From Tistrella mobilis (GTDB lineage Bacteria > Pseudomonadota > Alphaproteobacteria > Tistrellales > Tistrellaceae): a stretch of DNA of 64,000 nt. This document shows, piece by piece, positions 28,467-37,129 of the stretch. The notes under the pieces were generated by a model. The model was not told the DNA's origin, ran no database searches, and saw only the letters and a program-made list of their open reading frames with translations. The stretch spans positions 1-64,000 of the forward strand of contig NZ_JBBIAB010000018.1 of the NCBI RefSeq assembly GCF_039634785.1, in the 5' to 3' direction. Within the stretch, counting starts at the first letter, position 1, and each line of letters starts with the position of its first letter. Both the position numbers and the translations under genes were made by a program.

Positions 28467-28503
28467 AAAAGGCCGCATGCCCGACCCGGGTACGCGGCCT
28501 TTT
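28467..28503. terminator. Bidirectional intrinsic terminator between rpmG and pleD
   Basis: AAAAGGCCGC at 28467-28476 and GCGGCCTTTT at 28494-28503 form a perfect ten-base stem around a 17-base loop. The T-run on each strand suits termination of both converging genes. Confidence 0.88.
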
Positions 28504-28551
28504 CATTTGGCGGACACGTCGTTCGGCAGATCCGGGCGGCCCGGAAGCAGA

Positions 28552-29928
28552 TCAGGTGGGCCGGTCGAAGATGAAGCAGTCGCGCCCGGCGGCCTTGGCC
28601 CGATAGAGCGCCTGATCGGCGCGGCGGAGCATGTCGTCGGCATCCTGGTCGGCCGCGATGCGCTCGGCCCCGCCCAGGCTGGCGGTGACGGTGACCTTGG
28701 TGCCCTCGTCGTCGATCACGATCGGCTGGCCCGAGATCACCGACCGGACCCGCTCGGCCACTTCCCGCGCCGAGCGGTGGTCGCTGTCGGGCAGCACCAT
28801 CACGAATTCCTCGCCGCCATAGCGGGCCACCAGATCGACGCCGCGGACATGGCGGCTCATCCGGTCGGCGATCGCCTGCAGCACCCGGTCGCCGGCATCG
28901 TGGCCATAGGTGTCGTTCAGCTGCTTGAAGCGGTCGATATCCAGCATCAGCACCGCCAGCGGGCGGCCGTCATGGCCGGCACGCATGAACATCCGGTGCA
29001 GATGCGCCGACAGATAGCGGCGGTTGTACAGCCCCGTCAGGCCGTCGGTGGCGGCCAGGGCGATGGAGCGCTGATAATTCTGCCGCAGCCGGTCCTGATA
29101 GCGCTTGCGGCGGACCTGGGTGCGCACCCGCGCGCCCAGCTCGTTCACGTCCAGCGGCATCATCAGATAGTCGTTCACGCCCAGATCCAGCGCCTTGGCC
29201 ATGCGCTCGACATCGTCATGCCCCACGATCACCAGGATCGGGGTCTGGCGGGTCTCGTCGATCGCCCGCAGCTGGCTGCACAGGCGCAGCGGATCGAAGC
29301 TTTCGATCAGCAGGTTGATCACGATCAGGTCGAAACCGGCGGTGCGCGCCAGATCCAGCGCCTCGGTCGCCGTGCCGACCGCCGAGACGCTGTGCGTGCG
29401 CTTCAGCCGGTCGGCCAGAAAGTCGCGCTCGATCTCGCTGTCGTCCACCACCAGCACGCGGGCATTGTCGCCGCTTTCGTCCAGCGGCAGCGGCGCTGTG
29501 GCGCCGACCCCGAAATCCGAGATGGTCTGCTCGCGCAGGCGCAGCTCGTCGAGCATCATCTTGAGCCGGGTGAGAGAGCGCACCCGCGCGAAGAGCGCCA
29601 GATCGTTGATCGGCTTGGTCAGGAAATCATCGGCGCCGGCTTCCAGCGCCCGCACCCGTTCCACGCTGTCGCTGAGGGCCGTGACCATCACCACGGGGAT
29701 ATGGGCGGTCTCGGGGTCGCTCTTCAGCCGGCGGCAGACCTCGTAGCCGTCCATGCCCGGCATCATGATGTCGAGCAGAACGATGTCCGGGGGATGGGCA
29801 TGGGCACGGGCAAGCGCCATCTCGCCGTTCTGCGCCAGATCGACGTCGTAATACTCCGCCGCAAGCTTCGCTTCGAAGAGCTTGAGGTTGGGCAGGAGAT
29901 CGTCGACCACCAGAACGCGACCGGGCAT
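28552..29928 (-). CDS. pleD: Response regulator PleD, diguanylate cyclase
   Basis: Makes cyclic di-GMP when phosphorylated, steering cell-pole development and surface life in alphaproteobacteria. The 458-residue protein has a first receiver domain with acceptor Asp53 (LLDIMMPGMDG) and Lys in TKPIND. A second receiver (about 155-270) has Asn at the acceptor position (VINLLIES), so it is the usual degenerate adaptor. A C-terminal GGDEF domain has GGEEF at 371-375. An inhibitory RxxD site (Arg362-Asp365) sits five residues before it, so product inhibition is expected. It starts six bases after divK and is co-transcribed with it, the arrangement known from Caulobacter. Confidence 0.94.
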   Translation of the reverse strand: MPGRVLVVDDLLPNLKLFEAKLAAEYYDVDLAQNGEMALARAHAHPPDIVLLDIMMPGMDGYEVCRRLKSDPETAHIPVVMVTALSDSVERVRALEAGADDFLTKPINDLALFARVRSLTRLKMMLDELRLREQTISDFGVGATAPLPLDESGDNARVLVVDDSEIERDFLADRLKRTHSVSAVGTATEALDLARTAGFDLIVINLLIESFDPLRLCSQLRAIDETRQTPILVIVGHDDVERMAKALDLGVNDYLMMPLDVNELGARVRTQVRRKRYQDRLRQNYQRSIALAATDGLTGLYNRRYLSAHLHRMFMRAGHDGRPLAVLMLDIDRFKQLNDTYGHDAGDRVLQAIADRMSRHVRGVDLVARYGGEEFVMVLPDSDHRSAREVAERVRSVISGQPIVIDDEGTKVTVTASLGGAERIAADQDADDMLRRADQALYRAKAAGRDCFIFDRPT

Positions 29929-29934
29929 CGCCCC

Positions 29935-30306
29935 TCAATCCAGAAACTTGCGCACCGTTTCGAGGAACGGGGTCACCGAGATCGGCTTCGAGATATAGCC
30001 CTCACAGCCGGCATCCAGGATCTTCTCCTCGTCGCCCTTCATCGCGAAGGCCGTGACCGCGATGATCGGGATCGTGCGGAGATCGTCGTCGGCCTTGATC
30101 CACTTGGTCACGTCCAGTCCTGACACTTCGGGCAACTGAATGTCCATCAGAATCAGATCGGGATGCTGATCCCGTGCGATCTTCAGGGCCTCCATGCCGT
30201 CACGGGTCTGCAGAGTCACGTAGCCGTTCGCCTCAAGGAGGTCATTGAACAGCTTCATGTTCAGTTCGTTGTCTTCGACGATCAGAACCGTCTTCGGCAT
30301 GGCCAA
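29935..30306 (-). CDS. divK: Single-domain response regulator DivK
   Basis: Stand-alone receiver of 123 residues. In Caulobacter the DivJ/PleC kinases phosphorylate it and it restrains CtrA activity. The acidic pair is at EDNE, the acceptor Asp55 is in [16 protein letters not shown], and the conserved Thr/Lys are in [11 protein letters not shown] and ISKPIS. Start at 30306 or at 30300, two codons apart. It leads the divK-pleD operon and is divergent from the ROK kinase gene. I saw no clear CtrA box in the 228-base upstream space. Confidence 0.93.
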   Translation of the reverse strand: MAMPKTVLIVEDNELNMKLFNDLLEANGYVTLQTRDGMEALKIARDQHPDLILMDIQLPEVSGLDVTKWIKADDDLRTIPIIAVTAFAMKGDEEKILDAGCEGYISKPISVTPFLETVRKFLD

Positions 30307-30534
30307 TTCCGCCCCGCGCCATCAGGAGGTCCCCTCGGCCGCCGCGGCGGCCCGACCTCACGTCGAACGGCCCGCGACCGGCGGTTCGCCTCGTACCGGC
30401 GCACGATGCCCGGTTCCGATGACCGCAGCAATCATTTTGTGGCCATCCGTCAGGCGGTGCAACATCATGCGTGCCCGGCGGGCCGTTTCCGATCATGCCC
30501 CAGGCCCGGTCAAGCACGAGGAGGACGACCACAC

Positions 30535-31560
30535 ATGTTGGACCCGGCTGCCGCAGATGATGGCTCCCGCATGCAGTCCCGGGTGCTCGTCGGCATCGAT
30601 CTGGGCGGCACGAAGATCGCGGCAGTCGCCATCGAACGGGCAACGGGGCGAACGCTTGCACATTTGCGCATGCCGACGCCGCGTGGCGACTATGATGCCA
30701 CGATACGGACCATCGACGAAATTGCCACCCGTGCCGAACAGGCGGCCGGGGTGACGGAGCGCCTGCCGCTGGGCATCGGCATGCCCGGCGCCATCAGCCC
30801 CAAAACGGGTCTGGTGAAGAACGCCAACTCCACCTGGCTGAACGGCCGGCCGCTGGACCGCGATTTCACGGCACGCACCGGCAGGGCCGTGCGGCTTGCC
30901 AATGATGCGAATTGCCTGGCGGTGTCGGAAGCCGTCGACGGGGCGGCGGCGGGGGCCCGTCTGGTCTTTGCCGCCATCCTGGGCACGGGCATCGGCGGCG
31001 GCATCGCCATCGATGGCCGGGTGCATGACGGTGCCGATGCGATCGCCGGCGAATGGGGCCATACCCCAATGCCCTGGGCCCAGCCCTGGAGCCGGGCCCC
31101 CGGCGAAACCCCGCCGCCGCAGGCCGCCGACCTGCCGGAACTGCCGGGCCCCGCCTGCTATTGCGGCCGGACCGGCTGCATCGAGACGCTGCTGTCGGGC
31201 CCGGGGCTTGCCCGCGATGCCGCCCGGCTGCGCGGGCTGGACGACGCCGCCGCCGCCCTGGAACGCAGCGCCGAGGCCGTGCTGGCGGCGGAAGGCGACG
31301 GCGCCCCCTGGGCGCTGGCGGCCGTGGCGCGCTGGCGCCACCGCTTCGGCCGGGCGCTGGCCATGATCGTCAACATCCTGGATCCGGATGTGATCGTGCT
31401 GGGTGGCGGGCTGTCGCAGGTGCCGGCGCTGGTGGCGGATCCCCAGCCTCTGGTCGCGCCCTGGCTGTTTTCCGACCGGATGCGCACGCCGGTGCGCATT
31501 GCGCGCCATGGCGACGACAGCGGCGTGCGCGGCGCCGCCCGGCTGTGGGACAGCGCCTGA
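30535..31560 (+). CDS. ROK family sugar kinase (fructokinase / N-acetylglucosamine kinase type)
   Basis: Cytoplasmic kinase of 341 residues, probably phosphorylating fructose, mannose or N-acetylglucosamine. The ATP site GIDLGGTKIAAV is at residues 20-31, and the second phosphate loop is GTGIGGGIAIDG. The sugar-binding GEWGHTPMPW precedes the ROK zinc motif CYCGRTGCIETLLSGPG near 205-220. The start at 30535 has a strong GAGGAGGA upstream, which overrides longer frames. It lies between the divergent divK-pleD operon and dinB, which follows after 57 bases. Exact sugar not deducible. Confidence 0.88.
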   Translation: MLDPAAADDGSRMQSRVLVGIDLGGTKIAAVAIERATGRTLAHLRMPTPRGDYDATIRTIDEIATRAEQAAGVTERLPLGIGMPGAISPKTGLVKNANSTWLNGRPLDRDFTARTGRAVRLANDANCLAVSEAVDGAAAGARLVFAAILGTGIGGGIAIDGRVHDGADAIAGEWGHTPMPWAQPWSRAPGETPPPQAADLPELPGPACYCGRTGCIETLLSGPGLARDAARLRGLDDAAAALERSAEAVLAAEGDGAPWALAAVARWRHRFGRALAMIVNILDPDVIVLGGGLSQVPALVADPQPLVAPWLFSDRMRTPVRIARHGDDSGVRGAARLWDSA

Positions 31561-31617
31561 CCGCAGGATCGGCGGGCTGCGGCTCGGCACTGGACGCGAC
31601 GCCCGCCGCGTGGGAAC

Positions 31618-32919
31618 ATGACCGGAACATCCGGCCGTTCCTGGCGAGTGCCACAGCCCATGTCCGCAGCCCCTGCCACCGGTGACGGCGGCACAGATCA
31701 GGCTTTCCCACCCGCAGGCTGCGCCCCTGCATCGGCCGCGGGGTGGCTGTGCCGCGACTGCGGATCCACCCGCATGGCCGAAGACGGCAGCCGGCGCTGC
31801 CCGGCCTGCGGTTCGGCGCGGATCGTGATCCATCCCGAACTGCACCGGCTGACCATCGCCCATGTCGATTGCGATGCCTTCTACGCCTCGGTCGAAAAGC
31901 GCGACCGGCCCGATCTGGCGCAACGGCCGGTGATCGTGGGCGGCGGCCATCGCGGTGTCGTCGCCACCTGTTGCTATCTGGCCCGGATGAAGGGCGTGCG
32001 CTCGGCCATGCCGATGTTCAAGGCGCGCGAGCTGTGCCCGGATGCGGTGGTGCTGCCGCCCGATATGGCGCGCTATCGCGAGGCGGGGCTGAAGATCCGC
32101 CGGCTGATGCGTGCCCTCACCCCGCTGGTCGAGCCCTTGTCGATCGACGAGGCCTATCTGGATCTGGCGCCGGAGGCGGGGGCGCCCGACAGCCGGGCCA
32201 GCCCCGCCCAGCGCCTGGCCGCCCTGGCCCGGCGGGTGGAGCGCGAGGTGGGGGTCACGGTCTCGGTCGGGCTCGGCCCCAACAAGTTTCTGGCCAAGCT
32301 GGCCTCGGAACTGGACAAGCCGCGCGGCTTTGCGGTGATCGGCGCGGCCGAAGCCGCCGCCTTCCTGGCCGACAAGCCGGTGCGCATGCTGTGGGGGGTG
32401 GGCCCGGCTTTCGAACGCCGGCTTGCCACCGACGGCATCACCCGGATCGGCCAGCTGCAATCGCTGGGGCCGCAGGCGCTGGCCCGCCGCTATGGCCGGA
32501 TCGGCGCCCAGATCGCAGGCTTTGCCACGGGTCGCGACCCGCGGCGGGTTACGCCCTCGCGCCCGGCTAAAAGCGTGTCGGCCGAAACCACGCTGGCCCG
32601 CGACGAACGCGCCGCCGACCGCCTGGCCGAGTTGTTGCCGCCGCTGGCCGAACGGGTGGCGGCCCGTCTGGCCGGCAGCCATCTGGTGGCCGAAGGCGTG
32701 GTGCTGAAGCTGAAGACCGCCGATTTCCAGACCCTGACCCGCAGCCGGCGGCTGAAGGCGCCGACCGATCGATCGGCGCCCCTGATCGCCGCGGCGCAGG
32801 ACCTGCTCGCCGCCGAGGCGACCGGCGATACCGCCTTCCGGCTGATCGGGCTCGGCGCCCAGCCGGTGCGCGACCGGGACGGCGATCCCGCCGCCCCGGA
32901 TCTCTTCGGCCCCGGCTGA
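31618..32919 (+). CDS. dinB: DNA polymerase IV (DinB) with N-terminal zinc ribbon
   Basis: Error-prone Y-family polymerase for lesion bypass, 433 residues. A short N-terminal Cys4 ribbon (WLCRDCGS ... CPACGS, about residues 40-65) precedes the polymerase core, a form common in alphaproteobacteria. The catalytic carboxylates are in HVDCDAFYASVE and LSIDEAYLDL. The helix-hairpin-helix region with LWGVGPAFERRLATDGI and the little-finger domain follow. The C-terminus ends DLFGPG rather than a clear clamp motif. Start at 31618 or at 31660. No LexA-type box was recognised upstream. The 3' end falls in a tandem repeat. Confidence 0.92.
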   Translation: MTGTSGRSWRVPQPMSAAPATGDGGTDQAFPPAGCAPASAAGWLCRDCGSTRMAEDGSRRCPACGSARIVIHPELHRLTIAHVDCDAFYASVEKRDRPDLAQRPVIVGGGHRGVVATCCYLARMKGVRSAMPMFKARELCPDAVVLPPDMARYREAGLKIRRLMRALTPLVEPLSIDEAYLDLAPEAGAPDSRASPAQRLAALARRVEREVGVTVSVGLGPNKFLAKLASELDKPRGFAVIGAAEAAAFLADKPVRMLWGVGPAFERRLATDGITRIGQLQSLGPQALARRYGRIGAQIAGFATGRDPRRVTPSRPAKSVSAETTLARDERAADRLAELLPPLAERVAARLAGSHLVAEGVVLKLKTADFQTLTRSRRLKAPTDRSAPLIAAAQDLLAAEATGDTAFRLIGLGAQPVRDRDGDPAAPDLFGPG

Positions 32920-32961
32920 CGGATTCGGCCCCGGCTGACAGGCTCGGTACCGGCTGACGGA
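32905..32961. repeat. Three tandem 19-bp repeats filling the dinB / thioesterase junction
   Basis: Units at 32905-32923, 32924-32942 and 32943-32961 share TTCGG(C/T)(C/A)CCGGCTGAC(G/A)G(A/G). The first contains the last codons and stop of dinB. The array runs exactly to the end of the convergent thioesterase gene. Confidence 0.85.
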
Positions 32962-33399
32962 TCAGCCCGGCAGTGCGAAGGTCAGCGTGGTATGGGCCAC
33001 GGGCTCGTCGTCGCCGTCGGAATAAAGCGACACCTCGCCATAGACCAGCCTGCGGCCGCACCGGATCAGCCGTGCTTCGGACAGCACGTCGACCATGGCC
33101 GGGCGGCGCAGGAAATTGATGTTCAGATTGCTGGTCACCGCCATCCGCGCCGGGCCCAGCCGGCCCATGATCGCGGCATAAAAGGTGACGTCGGCGAGCG
33201 TCGCCAGGGCCGGGCCGCTCAACGTGCCGCCGGGGCGGATCAGCTGCACCGTGGCCGGCAGGCGGCCACGGGCAACGCCGTCGTCGATCCGCTCGACACG
33301 GATGCCGAGCAGCTCGGCCATGGGCAATTCGTCACGAATGATCTGATTGAAGGCGTCCGGACGGATCCGGTCGAGGCCGGGTTCGACCATAACAGTCAT
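32962..33399 (-). CDS. PaaI-type hotdog thioesterase
   Basis: Small acyl-CoA thioesterase of 145 residues with the single hotdog fold. The family pattern is visible: MAELLGIRVERIDDGVARGRLPAT, then IRPGGTLSGPALATLADVTFYAAI on the central helix, then SNLNINFLRRPAMVDVLSEARLIR. The helix has Asp at the usual catalytic carboxylate (ADVTFY). Acyl specificity is unknown. It faces dinB and lies 44 bases downstream of the eipB start side, so it probably has its own promoter. Confidence 0.82.
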   Translation of the reverse strand: MTVMVEPGLDRIRPDAFNQIIRDELPMAELLGIRVERIDDGVARGRLPATVQLIRPGGTLSGPALATLADVTFYAAIMGRLGPARMAVTSNLNINFLRRPAMVDVLSEARLIRCGRRLVYGEVSLYSDGDDEPVAHTTLTFALPG

Positions 33400-33443
33400 G
33401 GATGGCGTCTCTCTATTCGGGACGCCCCGGGGGACGGGCTATG

Positions 33444-34373
33444 TCAATCGCACGATTCCGCCGCCGGCCGGTTTTCTACCGAGACGAGACGAGCAGATAT
33501 CGCAAATTCACCATAATCTATATCGAATCGCCGGACGACCCCGTTCGGCTGGATCTGGTAAAGAAGTTCGTAGATCGGCGTCTCCGACCGATCATCGGGT
33601 TTGAAGAAGGCCAGTCGCATCGGGATGACGGTCGCCGTGCGCAGCGCATCGGCCGCCTCCCCCGCCTGGGACGGCCAGTCCTGGTCGGCCGCGATCTCCG
33701 TCGGCCGGCCGATATGGGCGCTCACGAAGGACAGGCTGTCCTGGCCCGATCCGGTCAGAACCTCGGCGCGGATGAAGGCTTCCCCGGCCTCCGCCGCCTG
33801 AAGCAGCCGCTCGGTATGGGCGGTGGGCAGCAGGGCGCCGGCCGGCACGCTCTCGGTCACGCCCGGCGGATTGGCGAAACGAAGTTTCGAAGGACGATCC
33901 GGTGACGTGCGATCGAGATGGGCGATGGCCAGTTCGACGCTCTCGCCGTTTTCTCGCTCTTCGTAACGAAACCGAAACCTTGTGCCATCGTCGGACTCCT
34001 CGGAATCGAACAGGATGTCCGACACCACCGGTTCCGCCTCGTCGAAATCGATCTCCATCCGGCTGGCCTGCAGCACCGACCAGCCGTCGCAGGCGCGATC
34101 GAAGATCACCGCCATATCACCCGCAACGCCGGCGATCGCGGCATCGGGCTGGGCTTTCAGCAGGCTCATCGCGTAATGCGCGCGGTGCGGCACCGAATGC
34201 GGGGCCGCCAGGGCCGCGGGCATCAGGGCCAGGGCGGTGCCGGCCGCCACCACGCATCCCAGGATCCCTTGCCCGATCCGGAACCGCCCTCCGGCTGCGA
34301 TCAGGCGCGGCATCACGACCAGACGCGACATCACGGCTCGACGGGCGGCGGCGGAACGGCTGGGCAGAGGCAT
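33444..34373 (-). CDS. eipB: Cell envelope integrity protein EipB (DUF1849)
   Basis: Periplasmic beta-spiral protein of the DUF1849 family. In Brucella it binds peptidoglycan fragments and supports envelope stability. The 309-residue precursor has an N-terminal hydrophobic segment ending ALMPAALAAP, a likely signal peptide, followed by HRAHYAMSLLKA. Two family cysteines, in RACDGWSVLQ and close to the C-terminus (AAESCD), are present and could form the known disulfide. The middle has GVTESVPAGALLPTAHTERLL, a family block. Several in-frame ATGs make the start uncertain (34373, 34331). No operon partner is obvious. Confidence 0.85.
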   Translation of the reverse strand: MPLPSRSAAARRAVMSRLVVMPRLIAAGGRFRIGQGILGCVVAAGTALALMPAALAAPHSVPHRAHYAMSLLKAQPDAAIAGVAGDMAVIFDRACDGWSVLQASRMEIDFDEAEPVVSDILFDSEESDDGTRFRFRYEERENGESVELAIAHLDRTSPDRPSKLRFANPPGVTESVPAGALLPTAHTERLLQAAEAGEAFIRAEVLTGSGQDSLSFVSAHIGRPTEIAADQDWPSQAGEAADALRTATVIPMRLAFFKPDDRSETPIYELLYQIQPNGVVRRFDIDYGEFAISARLVSVENRPAAESCD

Positions 34374-34499
34374 GGGCGAAAGCTCCGGGATCTGCGGTCG
34401 GGAAGACGTCTGCGGGGCGCAGGCCGCCGGCGCCGCGGGCGCAAGAGTGTGCCACGGGCGGAACCTGCCCGGAAGGCCCGCCCGCGCGGGCGGCTTCTC

Positions 34500-35381
34500 T
34501 CAGCGGCGGATCCCGCCATCCAGTGTTGCAACCGCGCCGTAAAGATCCGGCCGGCGATCGCGGAACAGCCCCCACGAGGCTCTCAGCCGGCGCGCCATCG
34601 CCAGATCCAGCTCTGCGGTCACCACCGCATCGCCGCTGCGCCCGGCCTCGGCCAGGATCGCGCCGGTCGGGTCGGCCACGAAGCTGGATCCATAGAAGGT
34701 GAGCGTGGCATCTCGCCCCGCCTCGGTCCCCACCCGGTTGGCGGCGATCACCGGCACGATATTGGCGCCGGCATGGCCCTGCATCACCCGCCGCCAATGG
34801 TCGCGGCTGTCCCAGTCCGGGGCCTGGGGCTCGGATCCGATCGCCGTCGGATAGAGCAGCAGTTCGGCCCCGGCCAGCGCCATCGCCCGCGCCGCTTCGG
34901 GAAACCACTGGTCCCAGCAGATCGCGGCGCCGATCCGCCCCAGCTTCGTGTCGAACACCCTGAAACCGGTGTCGCCGGGCGAGAAATAGAACTTCTCCTG
35001 ATAGCCCGGCCCGTCGGGGATATGGCTCTTGCGGTAGAGGCCCAGCACCCGGCCGTCGGCATCGATCATCGCCAGGCTGTTGAAAAAGGCCTGGCCGGCG
35101 CGTTCGAAGAAGCTGACCGGGATCACCACCCCCAGTTCCGCCGCCAGGGCCGACAGCCGGGCGATCGCGGGATTGCCCTCATAGGGGCGTGCGGCATCGA
35201 ACCAGGCCGGGTCCTGGTCCTTGCAGAAATAGGGCAGCTCGAACAGTTCCTGCGGCAGCACCAGCCGGGCGCCGGCCGCGGCGGCGGTGCGGATCATCTC
35301 CTCGACCCGGTCGAGGTTCCGGTCACGGTCGTCGGCGACCGCCATCTGCAGGGCGGCAACCGTCAGCAGGCCGTCGGTCAT
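34500..35381 (-). CDS. aguB: N-carbamoylputrescine amidase
   Basis: Nitrilase-superfamily hydrolase of 293 residues that releases putrescine, CO2 and ammonia from N-carbamoylputrescine, the last step of the agmatine route from arginine. The catalytic triad is complete: Glu45 (PQELFELPYF), Lys118 (YRKSHIPDG) and Cys155 (AICWDQWFPE). The FCKDQDPAWFDAARP and HIPDGPGYQEKFYFSPGD stretches are typical of AguB. The ATG at 35381 begins the protein just ahead of the first strand; longer starts add a low-complexity leader. AguA normally accompanies it. The only AguA-like gene here, at 37118-38194, lacks key residues. Confidence 0.92.
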   Translation of the reverse strand: MTDGLLTVAALQMAVADDRDRNLDRVEEMIRTAAAAGARLVLPQELFELPYFCKDQDPAWFDAARPYEGNPAIARLSALAAELGVVIPVSFFERAGQAFFNSLAMIDADGRVLGLYRKSHIPDGPGYQEKFYFSPGDTGFRVFDTKLGRIGAAICWDQWFPEAARAMALAGAELLLYPTAIGSEPQAPDWDSRDHWRRVMQGHAGANIVPVIAANRVGTEAGRDATLTFYGSSFVADPTGAILAEAGRSGDAVVTAELDLAMARRLRASWGLFRDRRPDLYGAVATLDGGIRR

Positions 35382-35467
35382 GTCGGAACTCCGTCTGCGG
35401 CGTCTGAAATCCGGGGCATATGATCCGTTCAGCCTATCCGGCGCCGGCCTCTCGCCGCAACCGAAGC

Positions 35468-35480
35468 CCTTGTGACAAGG
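35468..35480. promoter_or_regulatory. Dyad in the aguB/fadL divergent region
   Basis: CCTTGT-G-ACAAGG at 35468-35480 is a perfect six-plus-six palindrome with one central base. It lies about 90 bases upstream of aguB and may be an operator. The rest of the 326-base gap (35382-35707) holds only the ACGT array and the fadL ribosome site described separately. Confidence 0.4.
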
Positions 35481-35566
35481 CTGCGGCGCCGTGGCGATTC
35501 CGCAACAGCAGGTTTCCAATCCTGGACATAATTCCCCCCATGATCGACGAAGGGCGCTTTCTGCAA

Positions 35567-35586
35567 TTGACGTTAACGTAAACGTT
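35567..35586. promoter_or_regulatory. Triple ACGT array upstream of fadL-like gene, operator candidate
   Basis: ACGT occurs at 35570-35573, 35576-35579 and 35582-35585, exactly six bases apart, within TTGACGTTAACGTAAACGTT. The first 16 bases are a near-perfect dyad centred on TTAA. As I recall it, the MerR-family LiuR site in proteobacteria is of this ACGT-N2-ACGT type. The array is AT-rich against its surroundings and lies about 120 bases before the fadL start. Confidence 0.5.
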
Positions 35587-35707
35587 ACTTAACCATCGAG
35601 TGGTCCGAGGGAATTCAATCCGGGTCGTACACCCGCTTTGGATACCGAAGACACATCCTGAAAGGGAATCTTTCCGGATCAAAAGAATCTCAATGGGGAA
35701 ACGTCCG

Positions 35708-37069
35708 ATGCACGCCCGTCCGCCCAGACGTCATCCGGGCCGCGCCGCCGCGGCCAGCCTGCCGACCCTTCTCGGCCTGCCCGCGCTTGCGGCGGCCCTG
35801 CTCGCCGCCGGCCCTGCCGGGGCTGCCGGCTTCTTCATTCAGGAACAGAGCGTCAAGGGCGTCGGCCGCGCCTTTGCCGGCGAAGCCGCCCTCGGTTCCG
35901 ACGCCTCCACCGTCTTCACCAACCCGGCGGGCATGACCCGGCTCGACGGTCGCCAGGTTCAGCTGGGCGGCCATGTGCTGATCCTGAAGGCGGATCTGAC
36001 CGATGCCGGCTCCACCGCCACCACCCTCGGCACCGGCGGTGCCGCGGTGCGCTATGGCGGCGCCAGTGGCGACCCCTTCGACACCACGCCCGTGCCGAAT
36101 TTCTACGCCGCCATGCCGGTGGACGACGACAACCGGGTCTGGCTGGGTGTGGGCATCTCGGCCCCCTTCGGCCTGGTCGCCGACTATGGCGATGGCTGGT
36201 TCGGCCGATACGATTCGACCAAGACCGAACTCAAGACCATCGACATCGCCCCCAGCATCGCCTTCAAGGCCAGCGACTGGCTGTCGGTGGGCGGTGGCCT
36301 CGACATCCAGTATGCCGAGGCGACGCTCGAAAACGCGGTCGCCAACGGCCTCGCCCCGGGCGGGCCCAGCCCTGCGACCGACGGCCATGCCCGCGTCGAG
36401 GGCGATGACTGGAGCGTGGGCTACAATCTGGGTGTGATCTTCACCCCGGTGCCCCAGGCGCGGATCGGCCTGCATTACCGCTCGGCCATTTCCCACGACC
36501 TGAAGGGCACGGCCTCGCTCACCGATCTGACCGGCCCGCTGGCTGCGGCCAATTTCCGCTCCGACGGTCAGGCGGCCCTCGACCTGCCGGCCGTCGCCTC
36601 GGCGGCGGTGGCGGTGGATGTCACCGACCGGCTCACCCTGCTCGGCCAGGTCAACTTCTACGAATGGAGCCGGTTTGACGAGATCCGGGTGCAATTCTCC
36701 AACGGCCTGCCGGATTCGGTGAAGACCCAGAATTACGAAGACAGCTGGGGTGTCAGCCTCGGTGCCGAATACCGGCTGGATCCGGCCTGGACGCTGCGCG
36801 GCGGCGTGCAGTGGGACCAGACGCCGACGGTCGATGAATACCGCACCACCCGCACCCCCGATGCCGACCGGCTGTGGGTGGCGGCCGGTGCCAGCTGGGA
36901 AGTCTCGGACTGGATCGGCATCGACATGGCCTATGCCCACATCTTCGTCGACGACACCCGGATCGACCTGATCGAGCCGGGCATCGGCGGCACCGGCCAG
37001 GTCAATGTCCGCGCCGATGTGGAAAGCAGCATCGATATCGTCAGCCTTCAGGCGCGCCTGAAGTTCTGA
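35708..37069 (+). CDS. FadL-family outer membrane transport protein
   Basis: Outer-membrane beta-barrel for long-chain fatty acids or other hydrophobic compounds, 453 residues. A signal peptide (RRHPGRAAAA...LLAAGPAGAA) is followed by the mature GFFIQEQSVKGVGRAFAGEAAL, the FadL N-terminal hatch. The NPA motif is in TVFTNPAGMTRL. The protein ends in a barrel strand with terminal Phe (LQARLKF). The ATG at 35708 has GGGGAA eight bases before it; the ATG at 35693 is the alternative. An ACGT operator-like array lies upstream. The gene sits between aguB and the agmatine-deiminase-like gene, both on the other strand. The exact cargo is unknown. Confidence 0.9.
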   Translation: MHARPPRRHPGRAAAASLPTLLGLPALAAALLAAGPAGAAGFFIQEQSVKGVGRAFAGEAALGSDASTVFTNPAGMTRLDGRQVQLGGHVLILKADLTDAGSTATTLGTGGAAVRYGGASGDPFDTTPVPNFYAAMPVDDDNRVWLGVGISAPFGLVADYGDGWFGRYDSTKTELKTIDIAPSIAFKASDWLSVGGGLDIQYAEATLENAVANGLAPGGPSPATDGHARVEGDDWSVGYNLGVIFTPVPQARIGLHYRSAISHDLKGTASLTDLTGPLAAANFRSDGQAALDLPAVASAAVAVDVTDRLTLLGQVNFYEWSRFDEIRVQFSNGLPDSVKTQNYEDSWGVSLGAEYRLDPAWTLRGGVQWDQTPTVDEYRTTRTPDADRLWVAAGASWEVSDWIGIDMAYAHIFVDDTRIDLIEPGIGGTGQVNVRADVESSIDIVSLQARLKF

Positions 37070-37108
37070 TCACCCGGCCCCCTCCCGCCGCCCTCGCCTC
37101 GCGCCCGC

Positions 37109-37129
37109 GACCTCCGCCTAGCGGAGGTC
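37109..37129. terminator. Hairpin over the stop of the agmatine-deiminase-like gene
   Basis: GACCTCCGC at 37109-37117 and GCGGAGGTC at 37121-37129 form a perfect nine-base stem. The three-base loop CTA is the stop codon (TAG) of the reverse-strand gene. It lies between the convergent fadL-like and agmatine-deiminase-like genes. There is no T-run, so it may protect the 3' end rather than terminate. Confidence 0.5.
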
